Source of the DNA: CAG-390 sp045633005
GTDB taxonomy: Bacteria > Bacillota > Clostridia > Oscillospirales > CAG-272
Reading direction: 5' to 3'
Assembly (NCBI GenBank): GCA_045633005.1
Contig: JAZQXT010000030.1
Location: forward strand, 1 to 33,918
DNA length: 33,918 nt
In this document: positions 1 through 7,101 of the stretch, piece after piece
Layout: the number at the start of each line of letters is the position of its first letter
How positions within the stretch are numbered: position 1 is the first letter of the stretch
Notes under the pieces: generated by a model
Seen by the model: only the letters and a program-made list of their open reading frames with translations
Database searches by the model: none
Told to the model about the DNA's origin: nothing
Translations under genes and position numbers: made by a program

Positions 1-1438
1 TCTTGATCGTGCTCTCCCAAATGGCAACCACCGTAAAGCAAAGAGCGGCAGTCATTTCGATAAAGCCGAAAATGTCGCTGTCCAAAGCATAGAATATGGT
101 GTAAGCAACGCCGATACCAAGCGTAGCGATAGGAAGCCAAATCGTTTTGTGTGTTTTGGGAACACGGCAACGCTTCAACAGCTCTGCAATCATCAGAGCG
201 ATGCAGGCAAAGATCCACGCAGTTGCGATATAGTAAAGAGCGCCACGCTGATAGATATCCCACCCCGCTTCATATCCTTCGTGGAAATGGAACGCCCAGC
301 CGTGAATGTCATTTGTGAGAATACCCCAAATAATAATGATCGAGGGGATGTACATCAAGTACCATTTTTTCGGCAGCTTATAATCCTCGGGCTTGCCGAT
401 GTGCTTTGTTGCGAAAAGACAAAGCTGCGGAATCAGTATCATAGAAACGTAGTATGCGTACCAGCACCACATTCCGAGAGGATACACGTAGAGGAACACC
501 GTATGTCTGAGAGTTCGCATCAACATCCAGAACATCATCAACGCAACAAGGACGATAAGATGGAGGCGAATCTCCTTATTCACGATGCGGTCGTATACCG
601 ATATCCCCCAAAAGACGAGAACTCCAAGATAGATCATCAACACCGCAATGTGCGAGATCACATACATTGCCGCTGTAGTGTTCATTGTAATGACACGAAC
701 GAAATTCGCAAAAAGTAACAAAAATACCGTCAGCAGTACGTTGATGGTATAGGACGGCGTTCTGCCTTCTTTGCTCATCAGTCCTTGCTTTTGCATAGAA
801 CGATAAATGGCAAGGATCAGGCATTCCGTCAGTATGTAAGAAACCGAGAGCCATTCAAAACCACGGGGCAGGAACTGCTCGATAAGCCATATGGCAATGT
901 TGCAGAACACAGTACAAAGCAGAAGTGCCGTATGTAAATGCTTTTTGATCTTTTTCTTTGCAATGGCATAGATTGCAACACCGACCATTGAGAACATATA
1001 TCCGATCAGATATACGTAGTACAACAAGTGTAGCGGTCCGTACTCACGGACGAGCTTGGTTGCTCCGTCTGCGATCTCAATATCTACGGCGCTGTAATAA
1101 ATGGGAAGAACGCCGGGGCTTGTGGTAATGCCGAGCATCACGATGCCGATTGTTACAAGTGTGATCATAAGTGGCTTTGGGCGTTTCATTCCGCAAAAGC
1201 GCAGTACCATCATCAGCATAAAGAACGGAAGGAATACGCTGCCGAGATAAGCAATTCTGTTGGAGTTCAATGCCGAGTCAAGATTCGGCGACACCGAGAT
1301 CATAAAATATCCGAGATTGCAAATAGATACCGAAACGAATACGAGCAACAGCCACACGTCGCGCTTCTTGTCCAAAGCAACACAAATTCCGACCATACAT
1401 AAAGAAATCAAGGATATGATTCCATATGATAACGACAT
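1..1438 (-). CDS. 7TM sensor protein, membrane part (partial, runs off window start)
   Basis: An uninterrupted reading frame runs from an ATG at 1436-1438 to the window edge (478 codons, no stop). The start is supported by AGGAGG eight bases upstream. The protein begins MSLSYGIISLISLCMVG and consists of closely spaced hydrophobic helices, at least twelve by eye, arranged as two blocks of about seven. The early segment with NSNRIAYLGSVFLPFFML resembles the N-terminal 7TM domain of some Firmicutes histidine kinases and diguanylate cyclases (HisKA_7TM type). The output domain lies outside the window, so kinase, cyclase or LytTR-type output cannot be decided. A TATAAT-like -10 on the minus strand at 1568-1573 is the likely promoter. 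The membrane topology is certain; the family assignment is a recollection of sequence style, not a search. Confidence 0.75.
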   Translation of the reverse strand, partial: MSLSYGIISLISLCMVGICVALDKKRDVWLLLVFVSVSICNLGYFMISVSPNLDSALNSNRIAYLGSVFLPFFMLMMVLRFCGMKRPKPLMITLVTIGIVMLGITTSPGVLPIYYSAVDIEIADGATKLVREYGPLHLLYYVYLIGYMFSMVGVAIYAIAKKKIKKHLHTALLLCTVFCNIAIWLIEQFLPRGFEWLSVSYILTECLILAIYRSMQKQGLMSKEGRTPSYTINVLLTVFLLLFANFVRVITMNTTAAMYVISHIAVLMIYLGVLVFWGISVYDRIVNKEIRLHLIVLVALMMFWMLMRTLRHTVFLYVYPLGMWCWYAYYVSMILIPQLCLFATKHIGKPEDYKLPKKWYLMYIPSIIIIWGILTNDIHGWAFHFHEGYEAGWDIYQRGALYYIATAWIFACIALMIAELLKRCRVPKTHKTIWLPIATLGIGVAYTIFYALDSDIFGFIEMTAALCFTVVAIWESTIK

Positions 1439-1727
1439 TTTCGGCACCTCCTTTTCAACCGCAAACGAGGGAGGTTTGTTGGTTATAACATAACCGACAA
1501 AGGTATATCCCTTCGCATTTTTTATTTCAAAGCCAAGTTTTAACGCCGAGCTTTCTTTTATAGATTTATTATAGCATAAATTGCTTTTGATTTCTACGGG
1601 TTTTAATGAATTCACAAAACTCTATGAATAAACAATAACATCTAAAAAAATCTTGCTATTCAAATTTCCATTTTAAAACAGACCGAATTAAGACTGTGCA
1701 TTTTCCCACCCATCGCCAAACTATGAT

Positions 1728-1757
1728 AAAGGGGAGAAGTTTTTGTTCTCCCCTTTT
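1728..1757 (+). terminator. Orphan hairpin terminator
   Basis: An 11-bp stem (1728-1738 with 1746-1756) closes a 7-base T-rich loop, with GGGGAGAA facing TTCTCCCC. It is flanked by A and T runs, so it could end transcripts in either direction. No gene ends into it on either strand. It sits just upstream of the nucleotidyltransferase promoter and may insulate that gene or be a remnant. Confidence 0.7.
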
Positions 1758-1772
1758 CTTGTGTAAAACCAG

Positions 1773-1801
1773 TTGCGCTTCGTGACGGTTTGTGGTATAA
1801 T
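1773..1801 (+). promoter_or_regulatory. Promoter of the nucleotidyltransferase gene
   Basis: TTGCGC (1773-1778), 17-base spacer, TATAAT (1796-1801), with TGG just before the -10 (extended -10 type). The GTG start lies 35 bases downstream. Confidence 0.75.
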
Positions 1802-1836
1802 CAATTTATAAATCGCGAGTTTAATGGAGTAGTGTT

Positions 1837-2871
1837 GTGGATATTGTAAATCAAAAAATCATACAGGCTATAATAGATAAAGCAAAAAAGGTGTGTCCTG
1901 AGTCTTTGGCGCTAATCGGAATATATGGTTCCGTCGCTACGGGAGATACGTATGAGAAGTCTGATCTGGACTTGCTCGTATTGGTCGAAGATGATAAAGG
2001 CGGCAAGCTGGCAACGGGATTTATTTTGGATGACAAAAAGGTTGGCTACGACGTATATTGCACGAGCTGGTCGGGATTGACGTATGACGCAGAATGTCAC
2101 CACGCTCATCTATCAAAATTGATGGACTCGCAGATAGTGTATATCAAAAATCAAGAAGCCTACGACAAATTATGTGAATTAAGGGCGCGGGCAAAACATT
2201 TTTTGGAATCAGAGGAGCGCATCATCAGAGCAAATGAACTAATTGACAAAGCAAAAACATCCTATGCAAACGCCTGCCTGCGCGAAGGGCTTGGAGAAGT
2301 ACGTTTGAATGCGTGTGAGGTAATATCTTATCTATTAGATGCCATTATGATATACCATGGAACCTATTTTAAGCGTGGTACGAAAAGAACTTTTGAAGAA
2401 TTGGCAACGCTTCCGCTTGATGAGGTGTTCGTGCAAACGATTCAGAAAGCAGTTACCTGTAAAGAGATTTTTGAACTACGTGATTTACTGAAAGCTCTGA
2501 TTCTTTATGCGGAAAGCCACACAAGACAAGAGAAAACCCAAGCCGCCCCCTCGGAAGCCTTAAAGGGAACTTACGAAGAAATGTATTCCAATTGGCGAAA
2601 TAAAGTCGAAGAGGCTGCAAAAAACAATAATGCTTTCGCTTCTTTTATGAATATGTGCAGTTTGCAGTTTATGCTTTCTGAAATTGCGCAGGACGTGGAA
2701 ATCGGCTCATTTTGCGTTATGGACGAATACAATACGGATTCTCTTGCAGATAATACGAAAATATTTGATAGAAATTTACAAAAATACGAGCAAGCTTATA
2801 AGAAGGCTCAAATAAGCATCAAGCGTTTTGCAGACGTTGATGAATTTGTTGCGAGCTATTTGAGTCAATAA
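1837..2871 (+). CDS. Nucleotidyltransferase-domain protein (MNT/KNTase type)
   Basis: A 344-residue soluble protein with the Pol-beta superfamily nucleotidyltransferase signature near its N-terminus: GS at 31-32 followed by the metal-binding D43xD45 of KSDLDLLVLV. Known relatives transfer a nucleotide to small molecules such as aminoglycosides, or to proteins. The C-terminal two thirds is mostly helical and could be a helical bundle as in KNTase or HEPN-like proteins; I see no RxxxxH RNase motif. Translation starts at GTG 1837, with GGAG 7 bases upstream; no in-frame ATG has a better site. The gene stands alone between a hairpin and promoter upstream and a strong terminator downstream. Antibiotic resistance is possible but not shown by the sequence. 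Confidence 0.8.
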   Translation: MDIVNQKIIQAIIDKAKKVCPESLALIGIYGSVATGDTYEKSDLDLLVLVEDDKGGKLATGFILDDKKVGYDVYCTSWSGLTYDAECHHAHLSKLMDSQIVYIKNQEAYDKLCELRARAKHFLESEERIIRANELIDKAKTSYANACLREGLGEVRLNACEVISYLLDAIMIYHGTYFKRGTKRTFEELATLPLDEVFVQTIQKAVTCKEIFELRDLLKALILYAESHTRQEKTQAAPSEALKGTYEEMYSNWRNKVEEAAKNNNAFASFMNMCSLQFMLSEIAQDVEIGSFCVMDEYNTDSLADNTKIFDRNLQKYEQAYKKAQISIKRFADVDEFVASYLSQ

Positions 2872-2899
2872 ATAATTGATTTAACTATCATATATTAAG

Positions 2900-2936
2900 A
2901 AGCCAAGGGGTGAACATTTCGTTCACCCCTTGGCTT
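2900..2936. terminator. Bidirectional terminator between convergent genes
   Basis: A perfect 16-bp stem (2900-2915 with 2921-2936) with loop ATTTC. It separates the plus-strand nucleotidyltransferase from the end of the minus-strand pilus operon. The T-run after the stem is short on both sides, so efficiency is uncertain. Confidence 0.8.
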
Positions 2937-2963
2937 GTATCGTCGCGCGATCATCTTGCGGCA

Positions 2964-3551
2964 TTAACTCAACGCATCGCAGTAAACAACTACGTATTCA
3001 AATGCGTACACGTTTTTAATAAAGAGCGTCAGCGCCGCGTTCTCGCGTTGTAGGGTGGAACGGTCTGCGTTTTTCTCATAGCGAATGGCAGTTACGGAAT
3101 ACGAGAATCTATTCCCTTCCACATCCGTAAAGAAAACGCGGTCTCCAACGGAAATATCACGGTAAAAGTCGTACTGCCCTTTTTGCGACGTACCGCCGAT
3201 CTGTATAGTGCGGTCGTAAACGCTTCCGCCGAAGCGGCAGGGGTATTTTGACGGATTTTCCCAATCGGCGCAGATCGGAAGAACCGAGTTAAATCGCGGA
3301 AGCTCTAATATCCCCGCAAAATCAATTCCTTCAATAGATAAGGTAGCCATAGCATTATCCCTGCGTTCTTCGGGAACGGCGCCTTGCGGCTCGGGGATCA
3401 GCTCGCGGATCGCGCTTACGTACTCCGCCGATTTGCTTGCGGATGCGTGAATATTCCATTGCCACACAACGAGGAGCAGTATTGCCCCCACAAGCAAGCC
3501 TAAGCCGATGATTACTAAAGCTTTTCTGATAGCATCACTCTTTGCGTTCAT
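2964..3551 (-). CDS. Sortase-fold protein lacking the catalytic triad (pseudo-sortase)
   Basis: 195 residues with an N-terminal signal anchor (about 10-30) and a sortase-like beta-barrel region (about 70-191). The order of conserved pieces matches small sortases of Clostridia pilus loci: ILELPRFNSVLPI, YPCRFGGS, then VGDRVFFTD, LTLF and VVVYC. The three catalytic positions are all changed. The usual AGHN/AAHN region reads IGGTS (Thr121 where His belongs), LT-x-x-TC reads LTLFIK (Lys179 for Cys), and the Arg of RVTVRC reads Tyr186. The frame is intact and its ATG overlaps the TGA of the preceding pilin gene by four bases, so it is co-translated rather than decayed. It is the last gene of the operon. 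Likely membrane-anchored and outside the cell; role unknown, perhaps binding sorting signals or regulating the active sortase (inference). Confidence 0.8.
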   Translation of the reverse strand: MNAKSDAIRKALVIIGLGLLVGAILLLVVWQWNIHASASKSAEYVSAIRELIPEPQGAVPEERRDNAMATLSIEGIDFAGILELPRFNSVLPICADWENPSKYPCRFGGSVYDRTIQIGGTSQKGQYDFYRDISVGDRVFFTDVEGNRFSYSVTAIRYEKNADRSTLQRENAALTLFIKNVYAFEYVVVYCDALS

Positions 3552-4507
3552 CGCGTGCTACTTCTCTTTCCCGTAATTCCCAAGACAACAAGCACGCTGC
3601 CAAATGCAAACATCAGGATGATCCACAGCATAACGTTCAAGGTATCACCCGTTGGCGGCGGTGAGGGCGGCGGATCATCGGGAGTCAGCGTGTTCGTGAT
3701 AATGAACGAGGCTTCCCTCTCCTCTACGGTCATCGTGTAGCCCGAGGGAACGTTTCGCTCCACGACCTTCCAATCCGCACCGTCTTTCTTTGCGGACCAA
3801 GAATACGTCCAGCGGTTCTCCTCCGAAAGAATTACCGTTTGATAGCTCGTTCCGTTGCAAAATATCTCTATCTCCACAGCCGCGGGGCGGGTCGAGCCTC
3901 CGTTATCGCCCTTCCAAAGCTTTAACACCTTAAGCTCTATTTCATCATCGTCTTGGGTGGGAGGGATGATTTCGAATTTGGCGGAAACGTCAACGTGATA
4001 CTGCCAAAGACCTTCCATGCTCAAACCAGGCAAAGCAATTAAGGAAGAATCAAATATATACGTCGTTTCATCTTGAATTATGCTTTCAGCAGCCGTTAAG
4101 TAAAGTCCTGGCTTCAATTCATCAAAATACGCCTTGCCTTCCCCATCCGTCGCGGTGTTAAAATCCGCAACTATCGCATTGGCAATTACGTACGCTTCAA
4201 GCGTCGTGCGAATTACGTTCCATTCCCCCTGCGTCCTTATTCCGTTAAGGATGAGATCGGAGCTTTCATAAGAGGACGTAAGCGTATACTGATAATCCGC
4301 AGATACGTCCGCGATCTTATACAGCTTTACAGCCAATTCCGAAAAAGCAACACCATCGGCACAATAGGAGACGGTCAAAGAGCAGCTCCTGTCCGTGGAT
4401 ATAGGCTCTTTTGCGTCCGACGTTGATGCAGCTTGCGCTTGGAAAGTGATCGCGTACAAGCAAACGAAAAGCACGAATGCGATCATTGCCATTCTTCTTT
4501 TAGCCAT
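3548..4507 (-). CDS. Minor/base pilin with PPPTG sorting signal
   Basis: 319 residues: Sec signal peptide (about 1-27, ending AQA), an N-terminal region of SpaA/GBS-minor-pilin style (about 35-190), a Cna-B-like domain (about 210-275, starting IELKVLKLWKGD and ending in a VPSGYTM stretch), a proline-rich linker, then a cell-wall sorting signal with PPPTG at 283-287, a hydrophobic segment and the basic tail KRSSTR. The first residue of the sorting motif is Pro instead of Leu. Start ATG 4507 follows AAGGAGGAAGA. The start overlaps the sortase gene by 25 bases and the stop overlaps the pseudo-sortase ATG, so the three are tightly coupled. By position and size it is the likely base or anchoring subunit (inference). 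Confidence 0.82.
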   Translation of the reverse strand: MAKRRMAMIAFVLFVCLYAITFQAQAASTSDAKEPISTDRSCSLTVSYCADGVAFSELAVKLYKIADVSADYQYTLTSSYESSDLILNGIRTQGEWNVIRTTLEAYVIANAIVADFNTATDGEGKAYFDELKPGLYLTAAESIIQDETTYIFDSSLIALPGLSMEGLWQYHVDVSAKFEIIPPTQDDDEIELKVLKLWKGDNGGSTRPAAVEIEIFCNGTSYQTVILSEENRWTYSWSAKKDGADWKVVERNVPSGYTMTVEEREASFIITNTLTPDDPPPSPPPTGDTLNVMLWIILMFAFGSVLVVLGITGKRSSTR

Positions 4508-5346
4508 TCTTCTTCCTCCTTCGAGATAAGCGGCTTGCTGCCCTTATCCCTGTATTTTATCATTAGTACGATCAATAAGATCAACAAGATCGGTGCGGCG
4601 ACCACGGGCGTTGCCACCAAGGAATCAATGCGATACGCATTGGACGTTACGTGCAAGATCGGCGCGGCGTTTTCGATCCTCGTGCCTCTCACAAGCAATC
4701 TGTGGGAATTAACGCCGTACGGAGTGCAGGTCAGGAGCGTGCAAAGATCCTCGCCGTCTACGATCTGAACGTCTTCGGTCTCGTCGGGGCGCACTATCTT
4801 TATTTGATCTACTTGATAGGTAACGGTTCTGTCCAATACCGTTATCGTAAACGTGTCACCCTTCTCCATCTTGTCAAGCTCCGTAAAGAGCTTGGCGTGG
4901 GGGAGTCCGCGGTGTGCGGATATAACGCAATGCGTGCTTTCTCCGCCCACGGGCAAGGACGTTCCCTCCAAATGTCCGCAGGCAATGTTCAATACCTCTG
5001 CGGATATTCCGTGATATAAGGGCAATTCAACGCCCAGCTTGGGGATGGAAACGTATCCCATAATGCCGTTTCCGCTGATATTCAAAATGCTATTGTAGCC
5101 CTTTACCTTTCGGTAATCGACCAATGGCGCGCTAAGCTCGCTTAGCGCAGTATTGTACGAGCGCGCCTCCTGAATATAGGCTTCGTAATCCTCGGGCTTT
5201 AACGACTCGAGGATCTCGCGATAGTTTTCTACCGCGCGCGTTTGTGTTTTACTGTTCCAATATTGGCTCACGGACGGATAAAGCAGTCCACAGACGCCTA
5301 CGAAAAGCATCAGAACCAATAGGATCCCTATTTTATTGTTCTTCAT
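4483..5346 (-). CDS. Class C sortase (pilus polymerase)
   Basis: 287 residues from ATG 5346. This start is preferred over the ATG two codons earlier because GGAG lies 8 bases upstream of it. There is an N-terminal membrane segment (about 6-24), a catalytic domain from about 95 with GIMGYVSIPKLGVELPLYHG, catalytic His145 in SAHRG, Cys207 in TLLTC and Arg216 in NSHRLLVRG, and a second membrane segment near 247-264 followed by a charged tail. The C-terminal membrane helix is typical of pilus-building class C sortases. The enzyme would cleave LPETG between Thr and Gly and join pilins through a lysine of the next subunit. The gene lies between major and minor pilin genes, as expected. The region before the barrel shows no clear DP(W/F/Y) lid motif. 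Confidence 0.92.
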   Translation of the reverse strand: MKNNKIGILLVLMLFVGVCGLLYPSVSQYWNSKTQTRAVENYREILESLKPEDYEAYIQEARSYNTALSELSAPLVDYRKVKGYNSILNISGNGIMGYVSIPKLGVELPLYHGISAEVLNIACGHLEGTSLPVGGESTHCVISAHRGLPHAKLFTELDKMEKGDTFTITVLDRTVTYQVDQIKIVRPDETEDVQIVDGEDLCTLLTCTPYGVNSHRLLVRGTRIENAAPILHVTSNAYRIDSLVATPVVAAPILLILLIVLMIKYRDKGSKPLISKEEEEWLKEEWQ

Positions 5347-5368
5347 AAGCATCTCTCCACTGCTTTAT

Positions 5369-5413
5369 GAAAGGCGGCGGCGGACGGCGGATAAAGTGCC
5401 CGCCGCCGCTTTC
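5369..5413 (-). promoter_or_regulatory. GC-rich intercistronic hairpin after the major pilin gene
   Basis: GGCGGCGGCGG (from 5373) faces CCGCCGCCGC (to 5409), with A/T closing pairs giving a stem of about 14 bp with one bulged G. It stands between the major pilin stop (5447) and the sortase start. On the transcribed minus strand only a short TTT follows, so it is more likely a partial terminator or an mRNA-stabilising 3' end than a full stop. Confidence 0.6.
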
Positions 5414-5446
5414 TAAGCTAATAAAACTTAAATCTGTGTTCGGGAA

Positions 5447-7021
5447 TTAGTCCTCGAATACGGACATCTTCTTGCGGGTGATCATAAATACAGCTGCAAC
5501 CAAAACGAGCGTTGCACCGCCGCAGATGAACAGGAACGTACCCATAGCACCCGTTTCGGGAAGGATTGTACCAGAGTTGTTGATTATATTCTCCGTGATA
5601 ATACCAGTGTCAACATCGCCCGTTCCCAGAGTACCATTCAGGCTTGTCAGGGCAGGATCGTTTGCTACTACCTCATGTTCTGCAGTAATAGAGAACTCCT
5701 TATCAGCCATCTTGTTGTAACCCGCAGGAACAGTGGACTCCTCAAGCTTGTAGTCGCCATCGTCAAGACCTTTCCAAATAAAGGTGGTCATGTCCTCGCC
5801 CTTGACTTCGCCTCCAACCGCAACGTATACACCGGCGGCATTTTTCTTATACAGAGTAAATCCTGCACCCTCAAGTGCGTTTCCAGCCGGATCTACCTTA
5901 TTGATGGTTAACTGGTAAGTAAACACAGTTACTTTGTCATTTTCGGTTTTACCCGTTCCGTCGCTGTAGGGATTGTTGGAGAATTCAAGATATACTTCGT
6001 TGGGGTTGCCCGCAGAGCCGATAACGGCATTTCCGTTCAAGGTTGCTTCGTAGTAAACAACGAAAACGGTATCCTTGGTAACACCATTGATAGCCAAAAC
6101 ATTGTCGCAAGTTAAGGTAAAGGTTTCGCCAGTAGCGAGGTTCTCTGTAGCGAGATCAAAGTTGGTAGTGACCTCCGTACCGGTAGCCGTCAGCGCAGCA
6201 TCAGCAGTATTCTTGTCTGCATACATATAAACCTTAACGGAAGCTTGGTTAAATGTAAGTCCTGCAGACATAATATCGTGGAAGACTATTTTGTAAGTCT
6301 GATAGTTAGTAACGTTGGCGGGGAGAGTTGCGGTAAGTTTAAAGGGAACCACGTCATTGATATCATGGTCAGCAGAGTCCTGCCAAGCGTTATCCACAAT
6401 GCTATCATCCGCACTATTAGCGATGTCCTTGACCTTCTTCTCAACGGTAGGAAGCGCTATTTTGGGATTAATAGTAATAGACTCCTGACCCGCAGTGTCT
6501 ACCATAACCAAGGAATTTGCTTTGTTGCCGTCAAGCTCGGTTACGTCAGCAAACATCCAATAGCCCTGATCAATAGAATTAGCAGCGCCATCGATTTCAT
6601 CAGCGTCTGCCTCGATGTTTGCAGCCTTAATATTACGGTAGAGGCGATCGGCTACGTCACGCAGAGTGCCATAAGTGCCGTTTGAGTCGCTGTTTTTAGC
6701 TGCGAGATATTCCAAGATTGCATCGTCGGTTACATCGATAGCGTTTGAGGGTTTATTCTCGGTGATGTTGGCAAAAACTTCGTTCTGCAAAACAGTACGG
6801 TATTTGTCGTTTACGGTGTAAGCATAGTTGTAGCACACATCGGTATGATTGCCATCGGCATGGCAATTTTCTACCTTCAAGCTGGTGGTCAGATTCAACA
6901 GCTTATAGCCGTTATAAACTCTGTTGGCTTCACCATTGATGGTAATGGTTGCCGCGAACGCGGGGATTGTCATGGCAAAGATCATTACGAGTGCCATGAT
7001 TACAGTTAAAAACTTTTTCAT
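5447..7021 (-). CDS. Major pilin subunit, LPETG anchored, isopeptide-forming
   Basis: 524 residues: signal peptide (1-23, ending AFA), an N-terminal domain with NRVYNGYKLLNL, a middle domain (about 195-350) and a C-terminal SpaA/Cna-B domain (about 366-450). The pilin-motif lysine used for sortase linkage is probably Lys187 in INPK, just before LPTVEKKVKD. The E-box is seen in the C-terminal domain as YKLEESTVPAGY (Glu427/428). The sorting signal is LPETG at 487-491, followed by a hydrophobic helix and RKK. RBS AGAAAGGA precedes ATG 7021. It is the shaft subunit polymerised by the class C sortase encoded next. A GC-rich hairpin downstream may set a higher mRNA level for this gene than for the following genes. 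Confidence 0.92.
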   Translation of the reverse strand: MKKFLTVIMALVMIFAMTIPAFAATITINGEANRVYNGYKLLNLTTSLKVENCHADGNHTDVCYNYAYTVNDKYRTVLQNEVFANITENKPSNAIDVTDDAILEYLAAKNSDSNGTYGTLRDVADRLYRNIKAANIEADADEIDGAANSIDQGYWMFADVTELDGNKANSLVMVDTAGQESITINPKIALPTVEKKVKDIANSADDSIVDNAWQDSADHDINDVVPFKLTATLPANVTNYQTYKIVFHDIMSAGLTFNQASVKVYMYADKNTADAALTATGTEVTTNFDLATENLATGETFTLTCDNVLAINGVTKDTVFVVYYEATLNGNAVIGSAGNPNEVYLEFSNNPYSDGTGKTENDKVTVFTYQLTINKVDPAGNALEGAGFTLYKKNAAGVYVAVGGEVKGEDMTTFIWKGLDDGDYKLEESTVPAGYNKMADKEFSITAEHEVVANDPALTSLNGTLGTGDVDTGIITENIINNSGTILPETGAMGTFLFICGGATLVLVAAVFMITRKKMSVFED

Positions 7022-7101
7022 AATTTCTGTGTCCTTTCTAAATGTAAATTTGTTTTTTGTTTAGACTCATCTTCGGCGCGTTGTCGCCGTAAAAACGAAA
7101 G

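Larger units (their letters stand above)
1439..1836. other. Intergenic region between divergent genes
   Basis: About 400 bases without a convincing gene. It holds the minus-strand RBS (1446-1453) and -10 (1568-1573) for the 7TM gene, an A/T-rich stretch, a hairpin at 1728-1757 and the plus-strand promoter at 1773-1801. On the minus strand the frame of the 7TM gene stays open upstream of its ATG for about 60 codons, but without a start that has a ribosome site, so I treat it as non-coding leader. Confidence 0.6.

Noticed and set aside
149..854. Plus-strand ORF of 189 codons and a short minus ORF in the first kilobase
   Set aside because: Both lie over the 7TM sensor gene. The plus ORF has a composition unlike a protein (many His, Asn, Asp) and no ribosome site; the minus ORF is in a different frame from the membrane protein.
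1439..1620. In-frame open extension upstream of the 7TM gene start
   Set aside because: The frame is open for about 60 codons, but no ATG with a ribosome site exists there, the -10 element lies inside it, and a perfect AGGAGG precedes the internal ATG at 1438.
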